Positions 34,501 through 46,440 of a stretch of DNA of 64,000 nucleotides are shown here, piece by piece. Both the position numbers and the translations under genes were made by a program. Every line of letters begins with the position of its first letter. Position 1 is the first letter of the stretch. Source of the stretch: Gnetum montanum (taxonomy: Eukaryota > Streptophyta > Gnetopsida > Gnetales > Gnetaceae); contig MNCI01006084.1 in assembly GCA_015680685.1 (NCBI GenBank), positions 309,842 through 373,841 of the forward strand, read 5' to 3'. Below the pieces are notes generated by a model that was not told the DNA's origin, made no database searches, and was given only the letters and a program-made list of their open reading frames with translations.

Positions 34501-35811
34501 CTACCTAGTTCTATAACAAATTGTGCCAAACCTATAACTGATGCTCCCGATGAAATACCCATAACATCTGTCAATACTACACGAGCAATAGAATGGTATG
34601 ATGACATAAAAGAGTACCTTCTACAAGGCAAACCACCACAACATTTGACAAGTGCTCAAAAGGACACGGTGCGAAAACGCTCTCGGCAATATGCATTAAT
34701 AGGAGACACATTATGTCGCAGATCCTATGAAGGAATTCTATTAGTGTGCATTAATAGCATCGATGGTCAAACAATCATGGAACAAGTTCACAAAGGACAA
34801 AGCAATGGCAACGAAAATTAGATGTTTGGGCTACTACTGGTCACACATGGAGTACGATTGCTTCTTCAGGGTCAGGAAATGTAACATTTGCCAAAGGCAT
34901 GGTAACCTAATACATGTGCCACCTAATGAGTTGCATACTGCACAAATCACATGGCCATTCCAAAGATGGGGATTAGACATCATTGGACTGATAACACCAC
35001 CATCTTCAGCAGGACATAGCTTCATCATCACTACAATTGAATATTTTACAAAATGGGTAGAAGCTATTCCCCTTAGGAAAACCACGTCTAAACATGTTTG
35101 CAATTTCATGTTAGAAAACATCATGATCCGTTTTGGTACCTTGATGACCATAGTCACCGATAATGGGCCACAGTTTAGTAGTATAGATACAAAAAGCTTT
35201 TTTAAAAGCCTAGGTATTAAACACTCATTCTCATCACCATATTACCCACAGAGAAATGCCCAAGTGGAGTCTACAAATAAAATAGTCATCATGGTTGCTC
35301 AAAATGATGTTGAATCAGAGCAAGAGACGATGGCACGAGTAGTTAATCTATGCATTATGGGCATACCGAGCAACGCATTGAACGTCCATAGGTAAAACAC
35401 CATATAGCCTCATATACAGGTCTGAAGTTGTGTTACCTTTGGAATTACAAGTTCCCTCATTGTGGATAACACTCTCTAGCCTCCTCGATGAAAGCCAAAA
35501 CAACAAACTACGCATTGCTGACCTTGACTCGGTGGAAGAAGAAAGGGTACAAGTGCTTGATCAAATTGAATGGTATCAGAAACAATAATGATGACTTCAT
35601 CAACACAATCCACATAAGTGCCTGATCAAGTAAGGTGACCTAGTTCTTAAGGCGGTCCACGAACACTCAGATAAATTCTTAGCTAACTGGGAAGGGCCTT
35701 ACTTAGTCGCCAAGGCATACGATAACGGGGCATTCAAACTCGCTGACATGAATGGAAATGAGTTCACTAATCCTACGAATCACATGTACCTGAAACCATA
35801 CTACGTATGAT
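34501..35811 (+). pseudogene. integrase of C
   Basis: The zinc-binding end (GYYWSHMEYDCFFRVRKCNI, CQRHGN) is followed by the core. The first acidic residue is Glu (TTIEYFTKWVEA; GAA 35039-35041, where TDYFTKW is usual). The second Asp is kept (TDNGPQFS; 35159-35161), as is Glu (AQVEST; 35267-35269). The open stretch is 34763-35395. The C-terminus continues in broken frames to LKPYYV and TGA at 35811. Confidence 0.8.
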
Positions 35812-37340
35812 AAGCTTAAGGTATGCTTCGGTCCTGGCATCACAACATAAAACTAATACCATAGAACAATCCTGGAGCTATGACTTAAAACCAGCACCAT
35901 AGAACATCCTGGCATCATGACAGTAAACTAACCCCATAGAGCTCTGTCCAATATGACACTAAACTACCATACTTGTCCATTAGAGTCCCCTAATACTATA
36001 AACTAGCTTGCCTCTTCGTAGTCCACTATGACTATAAAATAGCACTGCACCATCCGCTACGATGATAAACTAGCAACGTCTAAAGGATTATGATGTGAAA
36101 CTAATCCACAACAGTCCACTAAGACTATAAAATGGTGACATTATCAACAACCTGGTGTTATTTGAAAAGACATGTTGCTGTAGTCGGCTATATGTGCTCA
36201 CCAAAAACCTGCCACATGATTTATCACATAGACCTTGATGAAACTGATGCTGTTCAAGATTCTATTTGCCTTGAAACTCCACATGATGGCTCCATTCCAT
36301 CGGCTAAATTCAAGTTTAAAGTGTTTTGCTAACTGAATCATTTTTGGTTTTCTTGTCCTTTTGGAGTTTTTTTTGCAGGATGACACGCTTGAGACATTCG
36401 TGCACAAATGCACTTCATCATGACAACAAGGTATCACATTCTTCCTGAGACACACAACTGGGTTGATCAATCTATTCATAAGTACATTCCTGACTCCTGA
36501 TACATTTCCTATTCCCCATTATGCCCCCTTATCCTATTCAATTACATCCCCTGGATACATTATATCCTACTCGCCCGAAGCTCTTGATACACTATTGTAC
36601 ACTGTGATTCTCTAAGCATTTGCAATGTAAAACACAATACACGATACATGATACAAATGCAAGCGCATGAGCATGAGCATAGCATTGAAAGCAAGCTCTT
36701 TCGAAAAGACCAAAAGAAACACAAAAAGAAAATAAAAAAAAAGAATAAAAAAACAAACAGAAAGCAAAAATAAAAGAAAAGAAGAAACAAAAGAAAAAAG
36801 AAAAGAACAAAAAGGTCAAAGAGAAAAATGCCCAGAAAAGGTCTTCATGACCCCATTGACACCATAGACTAAAGACCATTGGCTCTTCTCATACAAGCCC
36901 TAGGCAAGAAGGAAATTATCTTGGAAAAAACACTCGTGTCTTAAATGATCATGTTGCACATCATCGCATGGATTTGGCTATTTATAATGGGCTCTCTTAA
37001 ACATGACACAAGGGTCTTGTTTCTCTAAAGAATGCACCTCCTATGCCTTGGTTCCAAGTTTGCTATACATTGGCTGTTGACAAGGACCAAAAAATGGCTT
37101 GTTCACATGAGAGAATTCCTCTCCCACAGTTCAAACAATGACACCCTTTGATCAATCCCTAATTCCCCCTAGTTACAACCTTCTTTCCTTAAACTAAATT
37201 TCCCTCAATCCAATGTACTTTTGAACACAGTGTAATGACATCTGGCCAGGGGCCAATGGACAATGCTTGATGCTAGGTCGATAGTGGTGTTTTGTACTTC
37301 TTTGTCGATGCCTCTCGAGTGGATTCCTCCAGATGTCAAC
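35812..37340 (+). other. non-coding tail of C between integrase and PPT
   Basis: Begins with TAAACTA-type repeats (35860-36135). At 36690-36835 it has a strongly A-rich run that makes a false Phe-rich frame on the minus strand. No convincing coding sequence: the 66-codon frame at 36132 has no recognisable domain. Confidence 0.55.
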
Positions 37341-37353
37341 AAAGAGGGGCCAA
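37341..37353 (+). promoter_or_regulatory. polypurine tract of C
   Basis: AAAGAGGGGCCAA immediately before the 3' LTR start TGAAACACC. Confidence 0.75.
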
Positions 37354-38825
37354 TGAAACACCACAAAATTTCAACTTAACACTTTGAAACGAGAACAACC
37401 ATGTGCCTTAACATTAGAAGTTCAAAAATCAGACTAAAGTGCATGGATCTTGTCATGCACACCAAGGTAATGCCCTGGTCATGCTGCTAGCATGAGTGTA
37501 GCGTGCATGTAGTATGCGCAACTTTTAGAGCCTCCTAATTAGGTAAAAATCATCCTAATTTGAATGGGTAAGGCCCCCTCAGAGCCCACTAATGGCTATT
37601 CCAAGTTTTAGCATCCAGAATCCAAGGTCTCGAGTCAAACTTGCACAAATCTTGCTACGCATGTTGAGATCATGCTAGGGTCACGCTAACAACGTGAGTT
37701 GCCAAAAGTGGCCTAAATCCAAGCATAGACAAGATCAAATTAAACATTCAGGACATCCTCAAGGACAGGCAGCAGCTACACTTCAAAAACAAGTCTTAAA
37801 GATGGAATTTTGACACAAAGTGCATCATTTTTTGTCATGCATGCTGAGGTGATGCTGGCAGCGTGAGCACTAGTCACAACTGAGAAAAAGCACTTTAGAC
37901 ACATGTTGAGGGCACACCAGGACAAGATCAATGCATGCTAATAACCTTTATGAAGCAAAAACACTTTGAGCAGTAGTCAGTCCATAGATTCAGAAATTCC
38001 AAGCTAGCTAAAGTCATATTCTCTTATTGTACATTATCAGTCATTGTAAATTTTTCATATTTTTTAAGCTGATTAAGCTCTTACGCTATAAATTATGCAT
38101 GCTTCTATGAGCGTAAGCTAGCTTGTACAAGCTAAAACACATTGTAAGATATAGTGTATCCGGTCTAGAATGTAGTCTGCCTACATACGTCGAGTTCACA
38201 CATAGTTGTACATCAAACACCTATCACACGATCCGTTATTCTCTTGTCTCACAGCCATTGATCTTGTTCACAAATCCTACTCCCAAGCCTAGAAAAATGT
38301 ATAAATACCCTATTCATTGACATAAATGGGGTTGGAAAATTGGTGAAAGAAAACCAGCAATCTTAAGCCCGGACGCACATGATTCCCAGTGCCTACAAAC
38401 ACCTCACATCGGGGCTTAATGTCTGACTTGCAATCCAGACACGCAACTACGTTTTGACCGGTGCACATCTTGTTAATTAATATAACACAGTTTCATTTTT
38501 GCCCTCCATTGTACTGTTCTATTTTCTTGTTTCCATTACTTCGGTTTATCTCATGTTTTCTGCATACATTCTATTTACGTTTACATGCTATATTCATGTT
38601 TACATCTCGTTGCATTACGCTCTCCATTTTAAATTTTGCGATGATAATCCCAGTGCAGGCCATAGCATACGCTAGGGGAAGTCCTTGGTTGATTTGCGTG
38701 TAGACCATCCAAGGCACTCTACCTTTTTTTTTCCATCTTGCCCTCACGCGAAGGAAGGGTCAGCTCTACCTCTTTGGAGATCTTTCGATGTTCATTTTTC
38801 CTCCACCCTTACGCCGATGATTTCA
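37354..38825 (+). repeat. 3' LTR of C
   Basis: Aligns end to end with 20640-22122. It ends GATTTCA, after which ORF3 of B resumes. TATA-like TGTATAAATA near 38298-38307. Differences from the 5' LTR are mostly transitions. Confidence 0.88.
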
Positions 38826-41178
38826 AAAGGTACAATGAGCATGGCCAAGTTTGCATATCGAAGGTTGGCGAGCTCCATATATTCTATCATTTCTTCGATC
38901 TATAGCTCCTTGAGGAAAATTTCAGTTTGATTGTAAGCATTCAACCCATCAAAGATAGGTTGTCATACCTCGCCTCCTTCTTGGAGCTGCTAGAGTGCTT
39001 AGTTCAACTTGGCCTTTGCGACTTGGATCTATTTCTCATTTACTTCCTTTTGCAATCCCACTTGGTCCCTGTAATGATTCTTGAATTTTTCAAATTTTAG
39101 GGCCTTGTTCTTCCAAGCAGCAATTTTGATGGCAGATTTCTGTCACAAGGTTCAAACCTCCTCCATGGATAGATTTTTGTTCTCAGTGTCCAATCTTCTT
39201 ACATCAGCACTCACCCTGGCTAGCTCTTCCTGCTATTGGTGAATAAAATTTTTTATGTGCTTGTTTTCAACACCAACATTACATAGGCAATGGACCTTTG
39301 CGGTCAACCTAACGTTCTCTTGGCAAACCTCTGCCAAGTTCTTGTCTAAATAGTATGTCTAAGCATCTGCCAAGGCCTTAACAAAGATCACCGACTCTCG
39401 CTTATCCTCAACTATTTGAAGTTTAACCTGAAGCTGTTGAAAAGATTCATCTCTAGTGAGCTCACGATTGAGAAATGCTGGATCAACAAGTTGGCCTCTT
39501 AACCGAGCTACTTCTATTTCCAAGTGTTGACAAGTGGCTTGAGTAGCTTCAAGTTGCCCTTTCAAAATAAGGCTCTTACCCCTTGTCAAAAGAAACTTCG
39601 ACTAGGTTGCAGTGATGTTATCTGGAAGATCAAAGACATCTGGAAGCAGTTGTTTGGTTCCTACCAGTAGATCCAATAGTTCTTCGTGTAGGGCTACATC
39701 AATCCTACTACGTGAAGTTTTGGTAGATGCATGTACATCTTGAATCCCATGTACATCTGGTACAGATGCCGCCGGTGCATTGAGAACTATAGCAATTATA
39801 TCAGCAACCACTTCAGTCGTAATCTCCTGTCCTTAGTGCTGCATCACCAGGACTGTTGCCCCTTCACCATCCTCTAAGCATACCGAGAAGGTAGTAGCAT
39901 TCCCTGAAATTTCAGGAAATAGATGTTGGGTTGATATTGTTACCTCTCGGATGCTAGGATCTGTCCTTGCTAGCACTTGTGTTCGAGCGATGGAGAAAAT
40001 TGGCCCTGCTCTTTCTAACAAACTAACGAATCAAGCCACTTGCTCCAAGTGGCTTATTATAGGATGATAAACTGAAGGGGCTTCCCCTCAACCAATCCTA
40101 CTAGATTGCTCTTGTTGGCTTAAGAGCGATTGTTGGATTTCGCGAATGTGTTTTACGATAGTTTGTGACCCTGAACTTGTTGTTTATGCAGGTGGTGGAG
40201 GTGGTTACTACTCTTCCTCCGTCTGTGTAATGGCAGGGTCCTATCTTTCATCATTTCACACCATGAGGAAATAGAGGCCTGTCAGAGTGTATCATTGGCG
40301 TAGTGTGCTATCCCTGCCCATTTTCATAATTTTTTTATTAGGTAGGGGAAGGGGAGATCTCACCTTCCACGTTCTATTTCGGCAAACATCTTTTCAATTT
40401 CCAAGAATATCAACTATGGAAGACTCATTAGAAAATTTCCATTCAAGGTGGCACAGGCACAAGAGGAGAAGGTTGTGACTTTGCTAGGTCTTACTGTTGG
40501 GTTTAGATAGTAAGATGTGATCTTTGAATACACCCTCTCCGCAGTGGTTAAGGTGCCAAACTCCTTGTGATCTATCCCATAACATCGTCGGATCCACTCC
40601 CATTTTACCTCAGGGTCTACTTGTTTTGGGATCTCTGCCACATCTACTCCAATCTCTGGCAACCCTAGAGCTTACGCTATTGCCTCTATAGAGTAAGAGA
40701 CATAGATGTCTTTGATCCTTACTCTAGACCCCAATTGCTAATTTTTCTAGAAGAGATAGGTTTCTCCTAGGTACCATTCACCACTGGTTGTGATGATTCA
40801 CCACATGGGAGAACTTTGTAATTGCAGTGTCACATCTTCTGGTGCATTTTTGAGAAATTATCCAAAGTTTAGCTCTTATAGGACCATCCGTTGCACTTCT
40901 CGTGGCTTGATAGCATCAAGATAGGCTTGGGTCAGGGTGACCTCAAGCCTTGGTGCTATCCCCGGAGCTTCATCTCCCTATGATTGCTTGCTGGGCAACT
41001 CCTCTTTGGGAATCTATTGGACAGATTCCACATCAGGTCCTTCATATAGGGGGCTAATTGCATGAGAGCCCTCCGCGTTCTCTGGTTGTTGCATACCTCA
41101 TCCCCTTCCCGTTCGTGGATGCTTGTCCCTCAGTTGTGATGGTCCTTCGTCCCTTGGATGCCTTGGTTTGGGTGCCAT
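38826..41178 (-). pseudogene. ORF3 of B, 5' portion
   Basis: Starts ATG at 41178 (MAPKPRHPRDEGPSQ), about 420 bases after the internal TATA at 41600. The N-terminal domain has IKDIYVSYSIEAIA, ALGLPEIGVDVAEIP, WEWIRRCYGIDHKEFGTL and FSSCACATLNGNFL (about 40860-40420), reminiscent of the N-terminal domain of plant Athila extra ORFs. The middle is acidic. From about 39590 on it is coiled-coil-like (QLEATQATCQHLEIEVARLR, QQLQVKLQIVEDKRES). It continues at 20639. About ten stops. With the 3' part, about 1000 codons. No signal or membrane segment seen. Confidence 0.75.
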
Positions 41179-41418
41179 CTACAATCAAACATAACCACCC
41201 ATTAGACTGTATATAAGTAGCTCAAAATGGTCCTTATACACCTTCTCAGTTCGACTAAGTTATGTTGTTGGCATGGGTATCCCATTAAATCCCCCGGAGT
41301 GTTAATTCATGGGTTAGAGCAAAAATAATCAAGGGATAAGTTAAAGTTTAAGCTATTGATTTTGTTTCTTCCCCTTAGAGGTGCAAAATTTTAGTTAATT
41401 AATTACACATAGGCTTCA

Positions 41419-41438
41419 CCCCCCCCCCCCCCCCCCCC
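41419..41438. repeat. homopolymer of 20 C
   Basis: Twenty consecutive C on the plus strand between the internal promoter and the ORF3 start of B. Its length is uncertain, as for any such run. Confidence 0.8.
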
Positions 41439-41594
41439 ACGACTGAGAGCATACCTCCAGTTACTTAAAAGGGCAAGGATCGATTGATGCGGATGTTCGA
41501 TGGAATGTAGGTGCTTGGGAAGAAGTTGGGTAGAAAAAAAAGGCAAAATCTCCTCCCAATTCATTTGCAAAATGATGAAATTTGAAAGTGCAAT

Positions 41595-41710
41595 GGGCAT
41601 ATATATAGGGGTTGGGTACTATGTCGATGGGGCCACGTATACGCAGGGGGCTGCGTATATGGGGACCTGTATACACAAGTGGTTGCACCCATTGACCAAT
41701 GTCGACCAGC
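41595..41710 (-). promoter_or_regulatory. internal U3-like promoter upstream of ORF3 (B)
   Basis: The minus strand reads ATTGGTCAATGGGTG (cf. the LTR start TTGGTCACTGCGTC), then GTATACAGG, ATATACGCAG, GTATACGTGG and ATCGACAT words, then CCTATATATATGCCC as a TATA box (41599-41610). The same order and spacing style appears in the LTR U3 and in E at 63841-63945. ORF3 starts about 420 bases downstream. Confidence 0.6.
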
Positions 41711-43204
41711 CCATAAAAAGCCCGAGAAAATGAATTTAAAATGCCAAATTTGGATGGTTGAAGAGTGTAAGAGATCGGGAATGCGATGGAGGACACAAAG
41801 AAGGTAACCCAAGCTAGAAAAAGAGTCAAATGTAGGAGAATGTGGGAAAAAAGAACTCCGTGGGGAAGAAATCAAGCGATGGGACATGAAAACAATCAAC
41901 CACGAAATCAAAAGGATGGGGGGCTTAACAAATGAGACCAATAATACTCAAGTGGGTCCTCCCCATATCAGGCGATGGCCTTAATAGCCCTTGCATATCC
42001 TTAACACCAGAGTCCATGGGCTCTAGGATTAAAAAATGGTGATCGCAAGTTAAGATGCCCATCCAAGTGAACCTGCCAATGCATGAGAAGCCCATGGAAA
42101 CCAAGATGAACTCTCAAAACATAATACGGACAGTGAGGTGAGTTATGAAGAGAAATGGATGAAGAGAGAGATGAGAGAATGGGAATTTCAATCATCGGTC
42201 CCCTGAAACCCCAAGTGCAGTTGTGGTTAAGTGACCCAGTAGGACCTTTCCTAAGTTCAAACCCAAAACCATCTGCATATAGTGACATCGCAGCAATAGG
42301 TGAAGCCTTGGCCACCCCCTAAGTAGACAGGAATGCACCCACAGAGAACCACCACTCCAAAAAAACATGAGAGGAAGGAAGTGAAATGGGACTAAGTTAG
42401 AGGAGACGAAGGAAGTGCCATAACTAGTGCTTGTGTCCCGTGAGAGGCATTCTAAGGGGTGTGCTTTGAATTCCCACATAGTGATGATTTTATTTTATTT
42501 TTTCTTGTGCTTTCGTGAGAACCACACCATGTAAAGACCCATGCTTGATTGCATGCATTCGACCAAGGGGTGTGCTTTGAATCCTCATGTTTTTTTTGTG
42601 AATTTTCTTAGTGAGGACCACAACATGCAAGGTTGAATTACCCAAGAGCTTCCTTGTAGAGGAGCACGTGGAGTGGTAGGAAATTTGTAAGGACACATCA
42701 GTGCCTTGGGGAGATAGAAGAGGACAATGAATGTTGCATTCCTCTTAAAGTCACACTCGATTCCAACCGTTGGGTCATCCCCAAGTCTGGGAACTACACA
42801 AGTCACACATTAATTAAAATGTTTTTAAATGAAGGGGTTGCATGTTTCCAACGGAAGAAAAAAAATGGAGTGGGTGAATGGGTGGATGACGTGGACTCAC
42901 TACTAATTTTATGAGATGAAAATAGACGTAAAGCCCAAGGATAACAATGTGAGGGTGGGAGCTAGATAACTAGGTGGACTATTGTACATGACCCATCGCA
43001 ACAAAAATCATCCACACCAAACACCTAATTACAATAAGACAACGTATTAGAAATCACTTGAAAATGAAACACACACACAGAAACAAATGAAAAAATAATG
43101 AAAGAAAGGAAAAATTAGCAAGAATTTGCAAATGTATAAATGATGGTGAAAAAAAGTATCAAAACAGTGAGGGGTGTAGTGAAATGGATTAGTAGGGATG
43201 ATGG
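41711..43204 (-). other. non-coding spacer between integrase and ORF3 (B)
   Basis: Aligns in reverse with E 62362-63840 (for example the ATGAGGATTCAAAGCACACC word at 42569-42588, and a CCCAAGTGCAGTTGTGG/CATGATTTCACTTGGGG region). Open frames on both strands here do not read as known domains. Confidence 0.65.
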
Positions 43205-43218
43205 TCTCCCCCATGACT
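43205..43218 (-). promoter_or_regulatory. internal PPT-like tract after integrase (B)
   Basis: The minus strand reads AGTCATGGGGGAGA, then CCATCATCCCTACT, the same as in E (62347-62361) and close to D. Confidence 0.5.
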
Positions 43219-43249
43219 AGGTGGAAAGGAGGAGACGTGGAAGATGGAG

Positions 43250-44570
43250 AAAGGCTTTCCTAGTGATGATGAGGTGGCAGCATTAGTTAGGTGGAGTTCA
43301 CGTAAAGGTTTGAGTTTTTGGCGATTGACCAACTACGTTCTAGTGGGATCCTCAGGTTTGTGGATAAGCAAGGCCCTAGATGCGAAGGTTTCGGAGATGA
43401 CGTAAGGTCCCTCCCACAGTGTTTGAAACTTCATTGGTTGTGGTACATGTGAGGGGTTCCAATAAAATACCTTGTCTCCACATCTCAATGTGACCTTCCA
43501 AATCCTAAGATCATGTCATTTTTTGTTGTAGGGCTTGTGGATCTCATTTGAAGATAGGGCCACTAATTGATTCTCATCTAGCACACTTAAGTTGATGAGT
43601 CATTCATGTTGTGCTAGCAGTAAGTCAAGGCCTAAGTCACTAGCGGTGGATAGTGTCCAGAGTTCTACTTGGATTGAAAGTTTTGGTAGCTTACCGTACA
43701 CTAACTCATAGGGAGAGTACCCTATAGGGAGTTTCCAAGTGGAGCGATAGGCCCAAAGGGCATCGTTAAGTTTGGTGCTCCAATTCCTCCTATATTTGCT
43801 GATGGTTCAGATACAGATCTTGGTGATCTCCCTATTGGTGACTTCAGCCTACCCATTGGCTTGGGGGTGATAGGGTGTTGTAAATTTATGGGTAACCCCC
43901 AAGTGTTGCATGAATTTTTGAAAAGTGACACCCGTGAAATGAGTTCCATTATCTGAGATGAGTGCACATGGCACTCCAAACTTGTTGATGATTTGTTGTT
44001 GAACAAATCATGCGGTGGAATTTGAAGAACAGTTGATGATGGCTGCTACCTCCGCTCACTTTGTGTAGTAGTCTATAGCTACGATGATGTATGCATTTCC
44101 ATTTGACAGGGGTGTGATGGATCCCATGAAGTCGATGCCTCAGATGTTGAAGGGCTCCAGTGGTTGGATCCACTATTGAGGTCCCTCCAACCATGCCATC
44201 ATCCCACCGTCTCTCTAGCATCGTTTGTAGGAGCGGGGAAACCATTGTGCATCCCTAAAAATTGTGGTCCAGTAATACCCTGCAAGCAGGATCTTAATGG
44301 TTGTGCGACGTCTAGCATAGTGGCCCCCACAAGGGCCCTCATGATCATCTTGGAGGATGCATAGTGTATCATCATTAGGGACACACCATCAAACCAGGTC
44401 ATCTATGCACACCTTGTAAAGGTCACCATTAATTTCCATGAAGTGCTTAGTCTTATGGAGAAACTATTATTTCTACCTATGGTCCCACTCCTTTGGCAAC
44501 TCCTGAGGTGAGGATGTGGTTGAACCAAGGGGATTCCCTGGGCACTTGTGGATCGATTGCACCTATGAAG
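43250..44570 (-). pseudogene. integrase of B (D-D-E retained, frame broken)
   Basis: The minus strand reads the core: AYIIVAIDYYTK (D codon 44071-44073), ALISDNGTHFTGVTF (D 43951-43953), YHPQANG then AEVTNREITK (E 43843-43845). All three acidic residues are present, but TGA/TAG codons follow DYYTK and interrupt QANG. The N-terminal part lies at 44200-44560 and the C-terminal part at 43250-43700, both shifted. Confidence 0.85.
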
Positions 44571-44609
44571 AGGAGTTCATCTAGAAATTGGTCAAAGAGG
44601 GGCTCCTCC

Positions 44610-45005
44610 TCTTCTATGTCATCCCATCTCGCTCCCCTTCCAATCTACCATGTTGAGATCAAATTCCTGAAGGATCATCAACCACCGGATGATGCGGGGT
44701 CTTACCATTGGTCCGTTCATCAAGAACCGAATAACATTGTGGTCAGTATGCATGAACACCTTGTATCTGAGCACATAGTGTCAAAATTTTTCCAAGGCAA
44801 ACACCACCACCATCAACTCCTTTTCGGTGGTGTAGTTAAGCTGAGCACCCACAATGCTACGGCTTGCACAGTGGATATATTATGGACGTTTTTGATCGTC
44901 ACACTATGTAAGAATGACTCCCAAGGCATAATTAGATGCATCCTTCATGATGTGGAAGGGTTTGAACCAATCAGGTGCTTGTAGAATTGGAGTTTCTACG
45001 GGTTT
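44610..45005 (-). pseudogene. RNase H of B
   Basis: Reads PFHIMKDASNYALGVIL, YIHCASRSIVGAQLNYTT, EKELMVVVFALEKF, HTDHNVIRFLMNGPMV and RIIRWLMILQEFDLNMV in several frames (stops at about 44880 and 44790). Same order as in D, A-prime and E. Confidence 0.8.
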
Positions 45006-45905
45006 CTATTTAAGAAATTGGAATGCAAATTCACATTCCTTGGTCCAAATGAACGGAGCATCTTTCTTTGTAAGTTCTACCAACAGCTTGGTGATCTTCA
45101 AGAAATTTTCAATGAAGCACCGGTAGTAACCAGTGTGGCCAAGGAATGACTGAACATCTTTTATGGTGCTTGGTTGGCACGTGATTCCTTGGATGAACAT
45201 GATCTTTTCAGGATCCATGCTAATCCTTATCTATGAGATGCGATGCCCCAGCATAATGCCTTCTTGGACCATTAAGTGGCTCTTCTGCCAATTGAGCTGC
45301 AGATTAGTGCCTACACACCATTTTAAAACTTACTCAAGGTGGTCCAAGGCTTGCTTAAACATGGTCCCATAGGTAGAGAAGTCATCCATGAAGACTTCCA
45401 TCCCATTGCTAATTTTTTGCTGGAAGATGTTGAGGACAAGGCATTGGAATGTGGTAGGTGCATTACACAAGCCAAAAGGCATCTTCTTGTATGAAAAAGT
45501 CCCCCATGGACTTCTGAAATTTATTTTGGCCTGGTCCTCTGGTGCAATTTGGATTTGGTTATAACCACTATAACCATCCAAAAAGCTATAGTAACGATGC
45601 CCTACAATGGTGTCCAACACCTGGTTCACAAATGGGAGTGGGAAGTGATCCTTGAATGTGGCCATGTTGAGCAATCGGAAATCAATACAGACCCTCCATT
45701 TGCCATATTTCTTTAGCACAATAATGAGTGGGCTAATCCATTTGCTATTGGTAATAGAATAGATGAACCCCACCTTTAGCAACTGCTCGATTCCATCTTT
45801 GATGACCTGCTTTAGTTTGGGGTTCAATCACCTTTGTGTCTATCATCGTGGCTTCATGGAGGGGTCAATATAGATATGATGTTGGTAGACCCTAGGATCA
45901 ACTCC
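45006..45905 (-). pseudogene. reverse transcriptase of B (best preserved)
   Basis: The open stretch 45330-45827 (165 codons) covers fingers and palm: NPKLKQVIKDGIEQLLKVGF, YGKWRVCIDFRLLNMATFKD, RYYSFLDGYSGYNQIQIAPE, MPFGLCNAPTTFQCLVLNIF and the intact FMDD at 45381-45392 (VFMDDFSTYG), as in the Athila lineage. The thumb (45006-45218) reads MFIQGITCQPSTIKDVQSFL. A TAG separates the two. Confidence 0.88.
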
Positions 45906-46440
45906 AGTTAACTCAGGATGTGACCATGCGAATGCAGCATCCCATTTGTTCACCACCTTCAGTAACTTTTTCTTCTGTTTAGAAGCAGGGGTGTCATTGA
46001 TAATTATCAGCTTTCCATTTCAAAAAAATGCATATTCTAAGTGAGCTGGTAAAGACTTGAGCTCTAGGGGCTCTTGTTTGAAGCTTTCAGGGATTTGCAG
46101 CTTTCCCCAATCACCATGGTTATCAATAATGGAGACCTGTTGATGAACCTCTTCCATTTCATCCATGCTTTCTATGTAGGCTCGTACAAGCCCCTCAGAG
46201 GGTTCCATGCACAATGTGCTACTAGTAGGATCAGCTATCAGCCACTGGGTGCCCTCTTGCTTGGTGGATGTTGCATACAGGCACTGTTGCACTGGTGATT
46301 CCTTGGTACACTGACTGCATGCTTGAATGGATATCCGGTTAGCAGACCATAATTACTACACACAATTGCACCCTAAGTCATTATACGCGATGCATGGAAC
46401 ACGCTTCTTCTTGATCTTTCCAAAATTATTTTCCTTTAAA
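45906..46440 (-). pseudogene. PR-RT linker of B
   Basis: The open stretch 46020-46292 reads GTQWLIADPTSSTLCMEPSE, VRAYIESMDEMEEVHQQV, LQIPESFKQEPLELKSLPAH and LEYAFF. It is followed by KVVNKWDAAFAWSHPELTGV toward the RT. The segment is collinear with 59090-59640 in E. Confidence 0.8.

Larger units (their letters stand above)
20640..38825 (+). mobile_element. Tat-type Ty3/gypsy element C (both LTRs), inserted in ORF3 of B
   Basis: About 18.2 kb: 5' LTR 20640-22122, PBS 22137-22153, leader, gag (22667 on), protease (25571-26188), a 6-kb block with an antisense intron-bearing gene, RT (about 32700-33560), two RNase H domains, integrase (34600-35811), a non-coding tail, PPT (37341-37353) and 3' LTR 37354-38825. 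The Tat call rests on the gag CEYH-type knuckle, the second archaeal-type RNase H and the great length. B continues on both sides of it (ORF3). LTRs differ at roughly one base in ten by eye, mostly transitions, so it is old, yet it is the youngest insertion in this nest. Confidence 0.9.

Noticed and set aside
36560-36879. Phe-rich membrane-like frames on the minus strand
   Set aside because: Artefact of the A-rich tract at 36690-36835 in the non-coding tail of C.
38826-41178. Envelope gene in ORF3
   Set aside because: The position fits, but no signal peptide, membrane segment or cleavage site is visible; the sequence is coiled-coil and charged.
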